Assembly (NCBI RefSeq): GCF_004354085.1
Contig: NZ_SMSE01000003.1
Coordinates: 505,231 to 569,230, forward strand
Direction of reading: 5' to 3'
DNA length: 64,000 nucleotides
DNA from: Seongchinamella unica
Lineage (GTDB): Bacteria; Pseudomonadota; Gammaproteobacteria; Pseudomonadales; Halieaceae
In this document: positions 43,002-51,253 of the stretch, piece by piece
Layout of the letters: every line of letters begins with the position of its first letter
How positions within the stretch are numbered: the stretch's first letter is position 1
Position numbers and translations under genes: made by a program
The notes under the pieces: model-generated
What the model saw: only the letters and a program-made list of their open reading frames with translations
Told to the model about the DNA's origin: nothing
Database searches by the model: none

Positions 43002-43357
43002 ACCTGCTGGAACTGCTCGGTTACTTCAACTACTGGGTGTTCGCCGTCGTGCTCTCGGTGGGCCTGTATACGGTGATCGCCAAGATCAACCTGGTGAAGA
43101 AACTGATCGGGCTGTCCATCTTCCAGTCGGCGGTGTTCCTGATGTACATCACCATGGACAAGGTTGAAGGCGGCACCGCGCCTATCATCCAGAAGGGCAT
43201 GGAGAACCAGATCTACTCCAACCCGCTGCCCCAGGTGCTGATTCTCACGGCCATTGTGGTGGGGGTCTCGACCCTGGCCCTGGGGCTGGCGATCGTGGTG
43301 CGTATCTTCGAGGCCTACGGCACCATCGAAGAAGACGAAATACTGGACGCGGATTGA
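42998..43357 (+). CDS. mnhC: Mrp antiporter subunit C
   Basis: 119 residues, three helices, NuoK-like: IAKINLVKKLIGLSIFQSAVFLMYI, and LILTAIVVGVSTLALGLAI, which carries MrpC-specific residues. ATGA overlap with the previous gene. Confidence 0.93.
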   Translation: MNLLELLGYFNYWVFAVVLSVGLYTVIAKINLVKKLIGLSIFQSAVFLMYITMDKVEGGTAPIIQKGMENQIYSNPLPQVLILTAIVVGVSTLALGLAIVVRIFEAYGTIEEDEILDAD

Positions 43358-43361
43358 TTTC

Positions 43362-44849
43362 ATGGACCTGACACCCCACCTGCCGGCCCTGCAGGTCATT
43401 GTGCCAATGCTCTCCGCGCCGCTGGTCCTGCTGCTCAAGCCCCGCGGCCTGGCCTGGGCCGGGGCCACGGCGGCCTCAGTGCTGAGTTTCGCCATAGCCC
43501 TGAACATGGCCCTGATCGTTGTCGACGGCGGTCGCCTGCATTACGACATGGGCGGCTGGGCGGCCCCCTACGGCATCGAGCTGTCTGTGGGTGCATTCAG
43601 CGCCCTGGTCCTGCTGATCGTCACCGGCGCCGCAGCCGCCGCCATGATCGCCGCCCGGCCCAGCATCGACCGCCAGATCGAGGCCGGGCGCCAGCCGTTA
43701 TTCTACTCCGCCTGGCTGCTGGCGCTGGCCGGCCTGGCGGGCATCGCGGTGTCCGCCGACGCCTTCAATATCTTCGTTTTCATGGAAATTTCGTCCCTGG
43801 CCAGCTACATCCTGATCGCCGGCGGCCCCGACCGGCGCGCCCTGCCAGCGGTGTTCAAGTACCTGATCATGGGCACTATCGGCGCCACCTTCTACCTGAT
43901 CGGCGTGGGCCTGGTATACATGATGACCGGCACCCTCAACCTGGCCGATATGGAAGCGCGGATCGTCAACGTCACCGACATCAACCCGATCCTGGTGGCC
44001 GCCGGTTTTATCACCATTGGCCTCGCCCTGAAAGCGGCAGTGTTCCCGCTGCATGTGTGGCTGCCCAATGCCTATACCCACGCGCCGCATATGGTGACGG
44101 TATTCCTCGCCGCCTGCGCGACCAAAGTGGCCATTTACGTCCTTATCCGCTTCGACTTCTTCGTGTTCCAGGCCAACCTGGAAAACCATAGCCTGCAATT
44201 CTCCCTGTTCCTGATGCCACTGGCGCTGATGGGTATCCTGGTGGCGTCGGCGGTGGCCATGTTCGAGGGGCATATCAAGCGGCTGCTGGCGATGTCCTCG
44301 GTCGCGCAGATCGGTTACATCATTCTCGGGGCGAGCTTTATTACCGAGGCCGGACTCACCGCCGCCGCCGCCCACATGTTCAATCACGCCCTGGCCAAAG
44401 GCGGCCTGTTCCTTGCCATTGCCGGGCTGGCCTGCCACTACCGCGACCTGCGCCTGGACCAGCTGGCGGGAGCTGCCCGCAGCATGCCGTGGACGGCCGC
44501 TGCCCTGGTCATCTGCGGCTTCAGCCTGATCGGGGTGCCGGGTACCGCCGGCTTTATCAGCAAGTGGCTGCTGATAGACGCGGCCATGGACGAGGGTGGT
44601 TTGGCCTGGCTGTTGGTAGCGATCATTATTATCAGTTCACTGATGGCCCTGGCGTACATCTGGCGCATTGTCGAGACCCTGTACTTCAGGCCCGCCGTCG
44701 AAGAGCCGGCACCGGGCGAGGCCCCCCTGCAGCTGTTGCTGGTGACCTGGCTGGTGGCGCTGGCCAATATTTTCTTTGGTTTATTTCCCCAGTTCCCGCT
44801 GGCACTGGCCAGCGCGGCGGCACAACTGCTGATGAGGCACACGCTGTGA
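43362..44849 (+). CDS. mnhD: Mrp antiporter subunit D (first D-type subunit)
   Basis: 495 residues from the ATG at 43362, 4 bp after mnhC. It is a fourteen-helix proton-translocating subunit related to NuoL/M/N. The TM5 Glu lies in FVFMEISSLASYIL, the TM7 Lys in LALKAAVFPLHVWLPNAYTHAP and the TM8 Lys in CATKVAIYVL. It ends with GTGA overlapping the next start. Confidence 0.93.
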   Translation: MDLTPHLPALQVIVPMLSAPLVLLLKPRGLAWAGATAASVLSFAIALNMALIVVDGGRLHYDMGGWAAPYGIELSVGAFSALVLLIVTGAAAAAMIAARPSIDRQIEAGRQPLFYSAWLLALAGLAGIAVSADAFNIFVFMEISSLASYILIAGGPDRRALPAVFKYLIMGTIGATFYLIGVGLVYMMTGTLNLADMEARIVNVTDINPILVAAGFITIGLALKAAVFPLHVWLPNAYTHAPHMVTVFLAACATKVAIYVLIRFDFFVFQANLENHSLQFSLFLMPLALMGILVASAVAMFEGHIKRLLAMSSVAQIGYIILGASFITEAGLTAAAAHMFNHALAKGGLFLAIAGLACHYRDLRLDQLAGAARSMPWTAAALVICGFSLIGVPGTAGFISKWLLIDAAMDEGGLAWLLVAIIIISSLMALAYIWRIVETLYFRPAVEEPAPGEAPLQLLLVTWLVALANIFFGLFPQFPLALASAAAQLLMRHTL

Positions 44850-46315
44850 GCGCTGATAACGCCATTGTGCTCGCCCTCTGCGTGCCACTGCTCACGGCGG
44901 TGGGCATACAGCTAGCCGGCCGGATTTCCGACAACCTGCGCGAGGCGGTAACCCTCACTGGCGCGGCGGCCCTCGCCTGGGTGGTGTGGGGCATGCTGCC
45001 CGCATTGTTCGCGGGGGCAAGGCCGGAGTTCACGGTGGGCGAGCTGCTGCCGGGAATCGGCATTGCCTTCACGGTAGAGCCCCTGGGCATGCTGTTTGCC
45101 GCCCTGGCATCGGGCCTGTGGATCATCAACTCGGTGTACAGTATCGGTTACATGCGGGGCAACAAGGAGAAGCACCAGACGCGCTTCTACACCTGCTTCG
45201 CCCTGGCCCTGTCCGCGACGATCGGTATCGCTTTTGCCGGCAACCTGCTGACCCTGTTCCTGTGCTATGAATTACTGACCCTGTCCACCTACCCGCTGGT
45301 GGCTCACAAGGGAGACGAGGCCACCATCCGCTCGGCGCGGGTCTACCTGGGCATCCTGCTGTGCACCTCCATCGGCCTGTTGCTACCGGCAATCCTGTGG
45401 ACCTACCACGTGGCGGGGCACGGCGATTTCACCGCCGGCGGCATCCTTGAGGGACATATTGCCGGAGCCGACGTGGGACTGTTGCTGGCCCTGTTCGTGT
45501 TTGGCATCGGTAAGGCGGCAGTCATGCCGGTACACCGCTGGCTGCCGGCGGCCATGGTCGCCCCCACCCCGGTGAGCGCCCTGCTGCACGCGGTGGCAGT
45601 GGTGAAGGCGGGCGTGTTTTCGGTCACCAAGGTGATTGTCTACATCTTCGGTGTTGATTTCCTCTTTGCCACCCCCAGCTCCGGCTGGCTGGTGTACGCC
45701 GCCGCCTTCACCATCATTGCCGCCAGCCTGGTGGCCCTGCGCCAGCAAAACCTGAAACGCCTGCTGGCCTATTCCACCATCGCCCAGCTGTCCTACGTGG
45801 TCATGGCGGCGGCGGTACTCAAACCACTGGCCGAAATCGGCGCGGCGGTGCACATGGTGGCCCACGCCTTTGGCAAGATCACCCTGTTCTTTGCCGCCGG
45901 TGCCATCTACACCGCCGCCAAGAAAACCGAACTGGGCCAGCTGCGCGGCATCGGCCGGCGGATGCCCTGGACCATGGCCGCTTTCACCATTGGTGCGCTG
46001 AGTATGATCGGGGTGCCGCCCACCGCGGGATTTGTCTCCAAGTGGTATATCCTCGCCGGCGCGTTTGAGGCCAATAACCTGCTGGCCATCTTCACCATCA
46101 TCGCCAGCACCGCGCTCAACGCCATCTACTTTTTACCGATCGTGTTCGCAGCCTGGTTCTACAATGAGCAGCCGGGCGGTACGCCGCACGGCGAAGCACC
46201 GCCGCTGGTGGTGATCGCGCTGTGCACCACAGCATTACTGACCCTGGGCTTCTTTTTCTTCAATGGCCCGGTCATCGAACTGGAGAACCAACTGGTAGAG
46301 GGCATGCTGCCATGA
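44846..46315 (+). CDS. Second D-type (NuoM/MnhD-like) antiporter subunit
   Basis: 489 residues from the GTG at 44846; the frame is open further upstream, but that part overlaps mnhD and is not protein-like. Motifs: LCYELLTLSTYPLVAHKG for the TM5 Glu, GIGKAAVMPVHRWLPAAMVAPTPVSALLHAVAVVKAGVF for the TM7 and TM8 lysines. All proton-path residues are kept. A second MrpD-type gene in one operon is unusual for classical Mrp. Confidence 0.92.
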   Translation: MSADNAIVLALCVPLLTAVGIQLAGRISDNLREAVTLTGAAALAWVVWGMLPALFAGARPEFTVGELLPGIGIAFTVEPLGMLFAALASGLWIINSVYSIGYMRGNKEKHQTRFYTCFALALSATIGIAFAGNLLTLFLCYELLTLSTYPLVAHKGDEATIRSARVYLGILLCTSIGLLLPAILWTYHVAGHGDFTAGGILEGHIAGADVGLLLALFVFGIGKAAVMPVHRWLPAAMVAPTPVSALLHAVAVVKAGVFSVTKVIVYIFGVDFLFATPSSGWLVYAAAFTIIAASLVALRQQNLKRLLAYSTIAQLSYVVMAAAVLKPLAEIGAAVHMVAHAFGKITLFFAAGAIYTAAKKTELGQLRGIGRRMPWTMAAFTIGALSMIGVPPTAGFVSKWYILAGAFEANNLLAIFTIIASTALNAIYFLPIVFAAWFYNEQPGGTPHGEAPPLVVIALCTTALLTLGFFFFNGPVIELENQLVEGMLP

Positions 46316-46578
46316 CAGACCACAATGACGACCACTGGCTGACCCGTCCGGCGACGATTCGCAAGCTCTGGTGGGGATTTTCCGTGGTGCTGGCGCTGAC
46401 AGTGCTGGCGCAACTGGTGATTTACGTGAAAGGCTATTTCACCGTGGACGGCTGGTTCGGCTTTGGCGCCATTTACGGCTTTCTCTGCTGCCTGCTGATG
46501 GTGCTGTTCGCCAGGGGCCTGGGCTATTTCGTCAAGCGCCCCAACGACTACTACGCCGAGTCCGAAAACGATGCCTGA
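46312..46578 (+). CDS. Small two-helix membrane protein in the Mrp operon
   Basis: 88 residues with two hydrophobic helices (WWGFSVVLALTVLAQLVIYV and FGFGAIYGFLCCLLMVLFARG), a short charged N-terminus and the tail YFVKRPNDYYAESENDA. It overlaps both neighbouring genes (4 and 8 bp), so it is certainly translated with the operon and is probably an accessory subunit of the complex. I know no functional data for it. Confidence 0.85.
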   Translation: MTDHNDDHWLTRPATIRKLWWGFSVVLALTVLAQLVIYVKGYFTVDGWFGFGAIYGFLCCLLMVLFARGLGYFVKRPNDYYAESENDA

Positions 46579-48277
46579 GCTGATGTCGCCCGCGCTGATC
46601 ATGGTCGTGGCCGCTTTGGCCATTGGGCCGGCCCGTGGCCATTTGCGCACCGCCGTGGTGTTGCTGGCGCCACTGCTCACCCTGTGGGCGGTGTGGCAGG
46701 TGCCCGACGGCGTGCAGGGAACGCTGCATTTTCTCTCCTATGAGATAGAACCGGTGGAAGGCAGCCCGCTGCGCCGCCTGTTTGCCACCATCTTTGCCCT
46801 GATGGCCTTCGTCGGCGGTTTGTTCGCCTTCCGCCTGGCCCGCTGGCACGAGCTGGCGGCCGCCTATTTGTATGCCGCGGGCGCCATCGGCGTCAGCTTT
46901 GCCGGCGACCTCATTTCCCTGTTCATCTACTGGGAGCTGATGGCCCTGTTCTCCACCGTGGTGGTCTGGTGCGGCGGCACTGCGGCCGCTCGCGCCGCCG
47001 GTATTCGCTACGCCATTCTCCACCTGATCGGCGGGGTGGTACTGAAGGTGGGTATCGAGGGCGTGGTCGTCAGCACCGGTTCGATCCAGATCACCCCCAT
47101 GCTGGCCCACGACTTCAACAGCTGGATGATTCTCTGCGGCATCCTGATCAATGCCGCGGCGCCGCCACTGTCGGCCTGGCTGGCGGACGCCTATCCGGAA
47201 TCCAGTTTTACCGGCTCCGTGTTTCTCTCCGCTTTTACCACCAAGACCGCGGTGCTGGCCCTGATCCTGTTGTTCCCCGGGGAGCCACTGCTGATCTGGG
47301 TCGGCCTGTTCATGATCATGTACGGCATCATCTACGCGCTGCTGGAGAACGACATCCGGCGGATACTCGCCTACTCGGTGGTCAACCAGGTCGGCTTCAT
47401 GGTGTGCGCCGTGGGCATTGGCACCCAGCTGGCACTGAACGGTGCCGCCGCTCACGCGTTCGCCCACATCATCTACAAGGCACTGCTGTTCATGAGCGCC
47501 GGCGTGGTGATTTATCGCACCGGCCGCAACCGCTGCACCGAGCTGGGGGGGCTGTTCCGGACCATGCCGGTGACCGCCATCTGCGGCATTATCGGTGCCC
47601 TGGCGATTTCCAGCTTCCCGCTCACCTCGGGCTTCACCACCAAGAGCATGATTTCCCAGGCCGCCGCCAATCAGCAGATGGTCTGGGTTTACATGCTGCT
47701 GACCGCGGCCTCCGCCGGTGTATTCCTGCACGCTGGCATCAAGTTCCCCTGGTTCGTGTTCTTCCAGAAAGATTCCGGCCTGCGCCCCAAGGACGCGCCC
47801 TGGAATATGGCCGCAGCAATGATTATTTTTGCCGCCCTGTGCCTGTTGCTGGGCATTTTCCCCGAGTGGCTGTACCGCTTCCTGCCCTACCCGGTTGACT
47901 ACGTGGCCTACACCCCCGGCAAGGTGGTGTTCTACCTGCAGCTGTTATTGTTCTCCGGGCTGGCTTTCTTCCTGCTGCTGCCACTGATGAAACGCACCGA
48001 GACCATCAGCCTGGACGTGGACTGGCTGTGGCGGCGGGGGCTACCCATGGCGGCAGGCCGGCTGGCGCGATATTTCGATGCCGCTGCCGCTCTCTGGGCC
48101 AATGCCGGCGCGGCCTGGAAGAAAAGGCTGCACAGCTTTACCGCCCGCTACCTCGGTCAGCCGCATACTGCCGACAGCGAGGAGCGTGCAGTATTCGCCC
48201 GCTCCTGGCCGATTGGCACCACGGCCCTGTGGATTGCTATCCTGCTCTCGGCCTATGTGCTCTTTTATTATATTTGA
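46571..48277 (+). CDS. Third D-type antiporter subunit, TM7 lysine replaced
   Basis: 568 residues, a NuoL/MnhD relative with an extra C-terminal helix region. TM5 has FIYWELMALFSTVVVW (Glu kept) and TM8 has FTTKTAVLAL (Lys kept). The TM7 position reads CGILINAAAPPLSAWLADAYPESS, with Asn where the other two subunits have Lys. So it may not pump like its partners, or uses another group. After about residue 470 there is a soluble stretch and a final helix. Last gene of the operon. Confidence 0.91.
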   Translation: MPELMSPALIMVVAALAIGPARGHLRTAVVLLAPLLTLWAVWQVPDGVQGTLHFLSYEIEPVEGSPLRRLFATIFALMAFVGGLFAFRLARWHELAAAYLYAAGAIGVSFAGDLISLFIYWELMALFSTVVVWCGGTAAARAAGIRYAILHLIGGVVLKVGIEGVVVSTGSIQITPMLAHDFNSWMILCGILINAAAPPLSAWLADAYPESSFTGSVFLSAFTTKTAVLALILLFPGEPLLIWVGLFMIMYGIIYALLENDIRRILAYSVVNQVGFMVCAVGIGTQLALNGAAAHAFAHIIYKALLFMSAGVVIYRTGRNRCTELGGLFRTMPVTAICGIIGALAISSFPLTSGFTTKSMISQAAANQQMVWVYMLLTAASAGVFLHAGIKFPWFVFFQKDSGLRPKDAPWNMAAAMIIFAALCLLLGIFPEWLYRFLPYPVDYVAYTPGKVVFYLQLLLFSGLAFFLLLPLMKRTETISLDVDWLWRRGLPMAAGRLARYFDAAAALWANAGAAWKKRLHSFTARYLGQPHTADSEERAVFARSWPIGTTALWIAILLSAYVLFYYI

Positions 48278-48326
48278 GTCTGCGCGCTCCGGACCCGGGG
48301 CACCCGCTTAAACTGCGCGGGACCCC

Positions 48327-49484
48327 TCAGCCGCCTTCGGCAACGGCTTCCTCCACCGCGCTGTCTTCCCAGTCACCCTGTGCTTCGGGAAAGTCCTGCA
48401 GCGGCCCGATGGCGTCGGCATCGCGCTCAAACATCGCGTCCGTCTGCATGTACAGCGTCAACAGGGAAGCAACGGCGGTCACCGAGTCGCGGTGGGTCCG
48501 CTCGTAGCCGTGGGAACTGTCCAGGGCAAAGCAGACCAGGGCGGTGCGGATATCGTTGCCCGCCTCCAGCGCCGCCGCGGCGTCACTGCGATAGTGGCGG
48601 AAAACGTCGCGGCTGTGTTCGATGCCGAAACTGTCGCACAGCGCTGACAGGCGCCGGGACAGGTAGTAGTCGAACGGGCCGCTCGAATCCTGCATGGCAA
48701 TGGTCGCGCCGTATTCCGAGGTATTCTGGTCCGGGGCGATGGTGCCGTTATCAACGGCGATCAGCTCGGCGACGTCGCCGTGCAGCACATGGGAGGCTCC
48801 CGCCCCGGTCTCCTCGGTGATGGTAAACAGCAGGTGCACGTCCATGGGCAGCTCCGCGTCTTCCTCGACAATGGCCCTGGCCGCTGCCAGCAGTGCGGCA
48901 ACACCGGCCTTGTCGTCGAGAAAGCGCGAAAACCAGAAGCCGTTGTCCAGCAGTTCAGTCTGCGGGTCCACCGCCACAAAGTCCCCCGGCTGGATCCCCA
49001 GCGCCGCCACATCGTCGCCACTGGCCACGACCTCGTCCAGGCGCAGTTCCAGGTTGTCCCAGTGGGCCGGCTGCTGGTCCACCTCTTCGTTGTAGACATG
49101 CCCGGAGGCCTTCAGCGGCAGCAGGGTGCCACGAAACTGCTTGCCGTGGTCGGCATACAGGGTGACCCGGGCGCCCTCCGCCGCACGGGCGGGCCAGGTT
49201 CCCACGGGAGCAACCGCGGGCCGACCGTTATCCCGCAAGTGGGTGACCATGGCACCCAGCGTATCCAGGTGCGCGACAATAGCCCGATCCGGCGACTTGC
49301 GCCTGCCCGGCAGGGTGGCGCGTATGGCGCCACGCCGGGTGAGCTCAAACTCGATGCCCAGCTGTTTTAGCTGGTCACAGCAGAAATGGACTATCTCGTT
49401 GGTCATTCCCGTGGGGCTGGGAATGGCCAGCGCCTGTTCCAGGGTCTCACGCAGGTAGTCCTGGTTGATCTTCAGCGCTCTCAT
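48327..49484 (-). CDS. NAGGN-system M42-family peptidase
   Basis: 385 residues. An M20/M42-type metallopeptidase: IVAHLDTLGAM (first His-x-Asp), SRFLDDKAGVAALL (bridging Asp), ITEETGAGASH (Glu pair) and a late HGYERTH. This variety occurs with the genes for the compatible solute N-acetylglutaminylglutamine amide (NAGGN), where its exact job is unproven; turnover of the osmolyte is often suggested. It overlaps the synthetase gene by ATGA and faces the Mrp operon with 49 bp between. Confidence 0.9.
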   Translation of the reverse strand: MRALKINQDYLRETLEQALAIPSPTGMTNEIVHFCCDQLKQLGIEFELTRRGAIRATLPGRRKSPDRAIVAHLDTLGAMVTHLRDNGRPAVAPVGTWPARAAEGARVTLYADHGKQFRGTLLPLKASGHVYNEEVDQQPAHWDNLELRLDEVVASGDDVAALGIQPGDFVAVDPQTELLDNGFWFSRFLDDKAGVAALLAAARAIVEEDAELPMDVHLLFTITEETGAGASHVLHGDVAELIAVDNGTIAPDQNTSEYGATIAMQDSSGPFDYYLSRRLSALCDSFGIEHSRDVFRHYRSDAAAALEAGNDIRTALVCFALDSSHGYERTHRDSVTAVASLLTLYMQTDAMFERDADAIGPLQDFPEAQGDWEDSAVEEAVAEGG

Positions 49485-51202
49485 GCGTGGGCGTCTCCAT
49501 TAGCAACGGTGGTGGGGAACAGGAAGTCGATCAGCCGCGCCGCTGTCGGTTGCGGCTCATGGTTAGCCAGCCCGGGACGCTCATTGGCCTCGATGATGTA
49601 GTAAAACGAGGACTCCGCGGAACGCACCATCAGGTCCATACCCACCACGGGAATGTCCAGCACCCGGGCCGCCCTCAGAGCCGCGGCCTTCAGCCGGGGA
49701 TGGAGCTGGTCGGTAACGTCGTGCAGGGTTCCGCCCGTGTGCAGGTTGGCGGTTTTGCGCACCGCCAGTTCCTCGCCCGCCGGAATCACCGAATCCAGGG
49801 TAAAGCCGGCGGCGGCGACGCAACGCAGGGTCTCGTCGTCGACCGGGATTCTGCTTTCCCCGTCGGTAGCGGCACTCCGGCGGCGGCTCTGTCGCTCGAT
49901 CAGTTCTCCCAAGGTATGCCGGCCGGTGCCGATAATCCCGGCGGGCCGGCGGATAGCGGCGGCGACAACCTCGTCGTTGATAACCACAACGCGCAGGTCC
50001 AGGCCCTCAATGAATTCCTCGGCAATCACCTTGCCGCCCAGCGCCGTCGCCTCCCGGAAGGCCTCGCGCACCTGCTCTTCAGTTTCCAGGGCAACGGCCA
50101 CACCCTCGCCCTGCTCACCCTGCGCGGGCTTGATCACAATCGAGCCATAGGTGTGCAGGAATTGAATCGCCTCGTTTTCATCTGCGGGCGCCGCCTGCGC
50201 CGGCACACAGAGCCCCGCCTTTTCCAGCAGGCGATGGGTCAGTGCCTTGTCGTCACAACGGGCCACCGCGACCGCGCTGGTGGCGTCGGTCAGGGATTCG
50301 CGGCAGTGCACGACCCGCCCGCCCAGCGACAGCCGGAAAATCCCCGACTGCTCATCTTCGATCTCAACGCTGATGCCGCGGCGATAGGCCTCGTCGGTAA
50401 TGATTTTTGCGTAGGGGTTGAGCTCCACATCCGCCCTTGGGCCGGTGTACAGCGGCTCATTAATGGCATTGCGCACCTTCACGCAATACACCGGTACCTG
50501 CTCGAAGCCGAGATCGCTGTACATCTGGATGGCACTGTTGTTGTCATGCATCACCGACAGGTCCATCAGGCTGCGTCCGCGCTGCCCGAAGCGGCTCGCC
50601 AGGTCCAGCACCAGCGCGGTGCCAAGGCCGGGAATGGAGCGCTGGGCATCCGCCGCCAGGGCCCACAGGCTGGCCCCGTTGTCGGGGTCGCCAAAGGCGA
50701 CGCGATGGTCAACGCCCAGTACCGTGCCGACCACCTTGCCGGTGGCTTCGTCCACGGCCACCAGGGCAATCACATCGTTGCGCTGGTTGATGTCGTCCAG
50801 AAACGACTCCTCCATGGGAACCATGCCGCGGGCCAGGTAAATACCGTTGGCCTGGCGCAATTCGTCGATGCCCGTCATCGGGCGCACGCTGATGCCCGGC
50901 GGCGTGCTCACCGACGGCAGGGCACCCTCCAGGGACAGGCGGTAGGTCAGCGAGGGATCGATAAACAGCTCCTGCGGCGCCTGCGCAATCAGTACCTGCG
51001 GGTCGCGAATATAGAGAGCCACGTCGCGGGTCCCGTCGCGCTCGGAGCGCAGTTCTTCCACCAGGTCTTCGGCAGAGTCGAAGGTCTGGCCGAACAGCAG
51101 TCGCCCCCAACCGAGATTGACAATGGCGTCGCGGGAATCACCGCTGAACACCTGGGCCGGGGGGCCCCAGCTTTTCAGTGAAACCATTTCCTCGGTGCGC
51201 AT
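49481..51202 (-). CDS. ngg: N-acetylglutaminylglutamine synthetase (GNAT + ATP-grasp)
   Basis: 573 residues from the ATG at 51202, chosen because AGGAGAGGTGAAG stands right before it; an ATG at 51244 is also in frame but has a poor ribosome site. The N-terminal half is an acetyltransferase (VVGTVLGVDH, IPGLGTALVLDLASRFGQRG, NNSAIQMYSDLGF) and the C-terminal half an ATP-grasp ligase (IVIKPAQGEQGEGVAVAL, EEFIEGLDLRVVVIND). Together they acetylate and join two glutamines. Same order as in Pseudomonas aeruginosa PA3459-3461. Confidence 0.93.
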   Translation of the reverse strand: MRTEEMVSLKSWGPPAQVFSGDSRDAIVNLGWGRLLFGQTFDSAEDLVEELRSERDGTRDVALYIRDPQVLIAQAPQELFIDPSLTYRLSLEGALPSVSTPPGISVRPMTGIDELRQANGIYLARGMVPMEESFLDDINQRNDVIALVAVDEATGKVVGTVLGVDHRVAFGDPDNGASLWALAADAQRSIPGLGTALVLDLASRFGQRGRSLMDLSVMHDNNSAIQMYSDLGFEQVPVYCVKVRNAINEPLYTGPRADVELNPYAKIITDEAYRRGISVEIEDEQSGIFRLSLGGRVVHCRESLTDATSAVAVARCDDKALTHRLLEKAGLCVPAQAAPADENEAIQFLHTYGSIVIKPAQGEQGEGVAVALETEEQVREAFREATALGGKVIAEEFIEGLDLRVVVINDEVVAAAIRRPAGIIGTGRHTLGELIERQSRRRSAATDGESRIPVDDETLRCVAAAGFTLDSVIPAGEELAVRKTANLHTGGTLHDVTDQLHPRLKAAALRAARVLDIPVVGMDLMVRSAESSFYYIIEANERPGLANHEPQPTAARLIDFLFPTTVANGDAHA

Positions 51203-51253
51203 ACTCTTCACCTCTCCTTCTTCTGTGTCATCATCTGATTGCATGCTGCCAGT

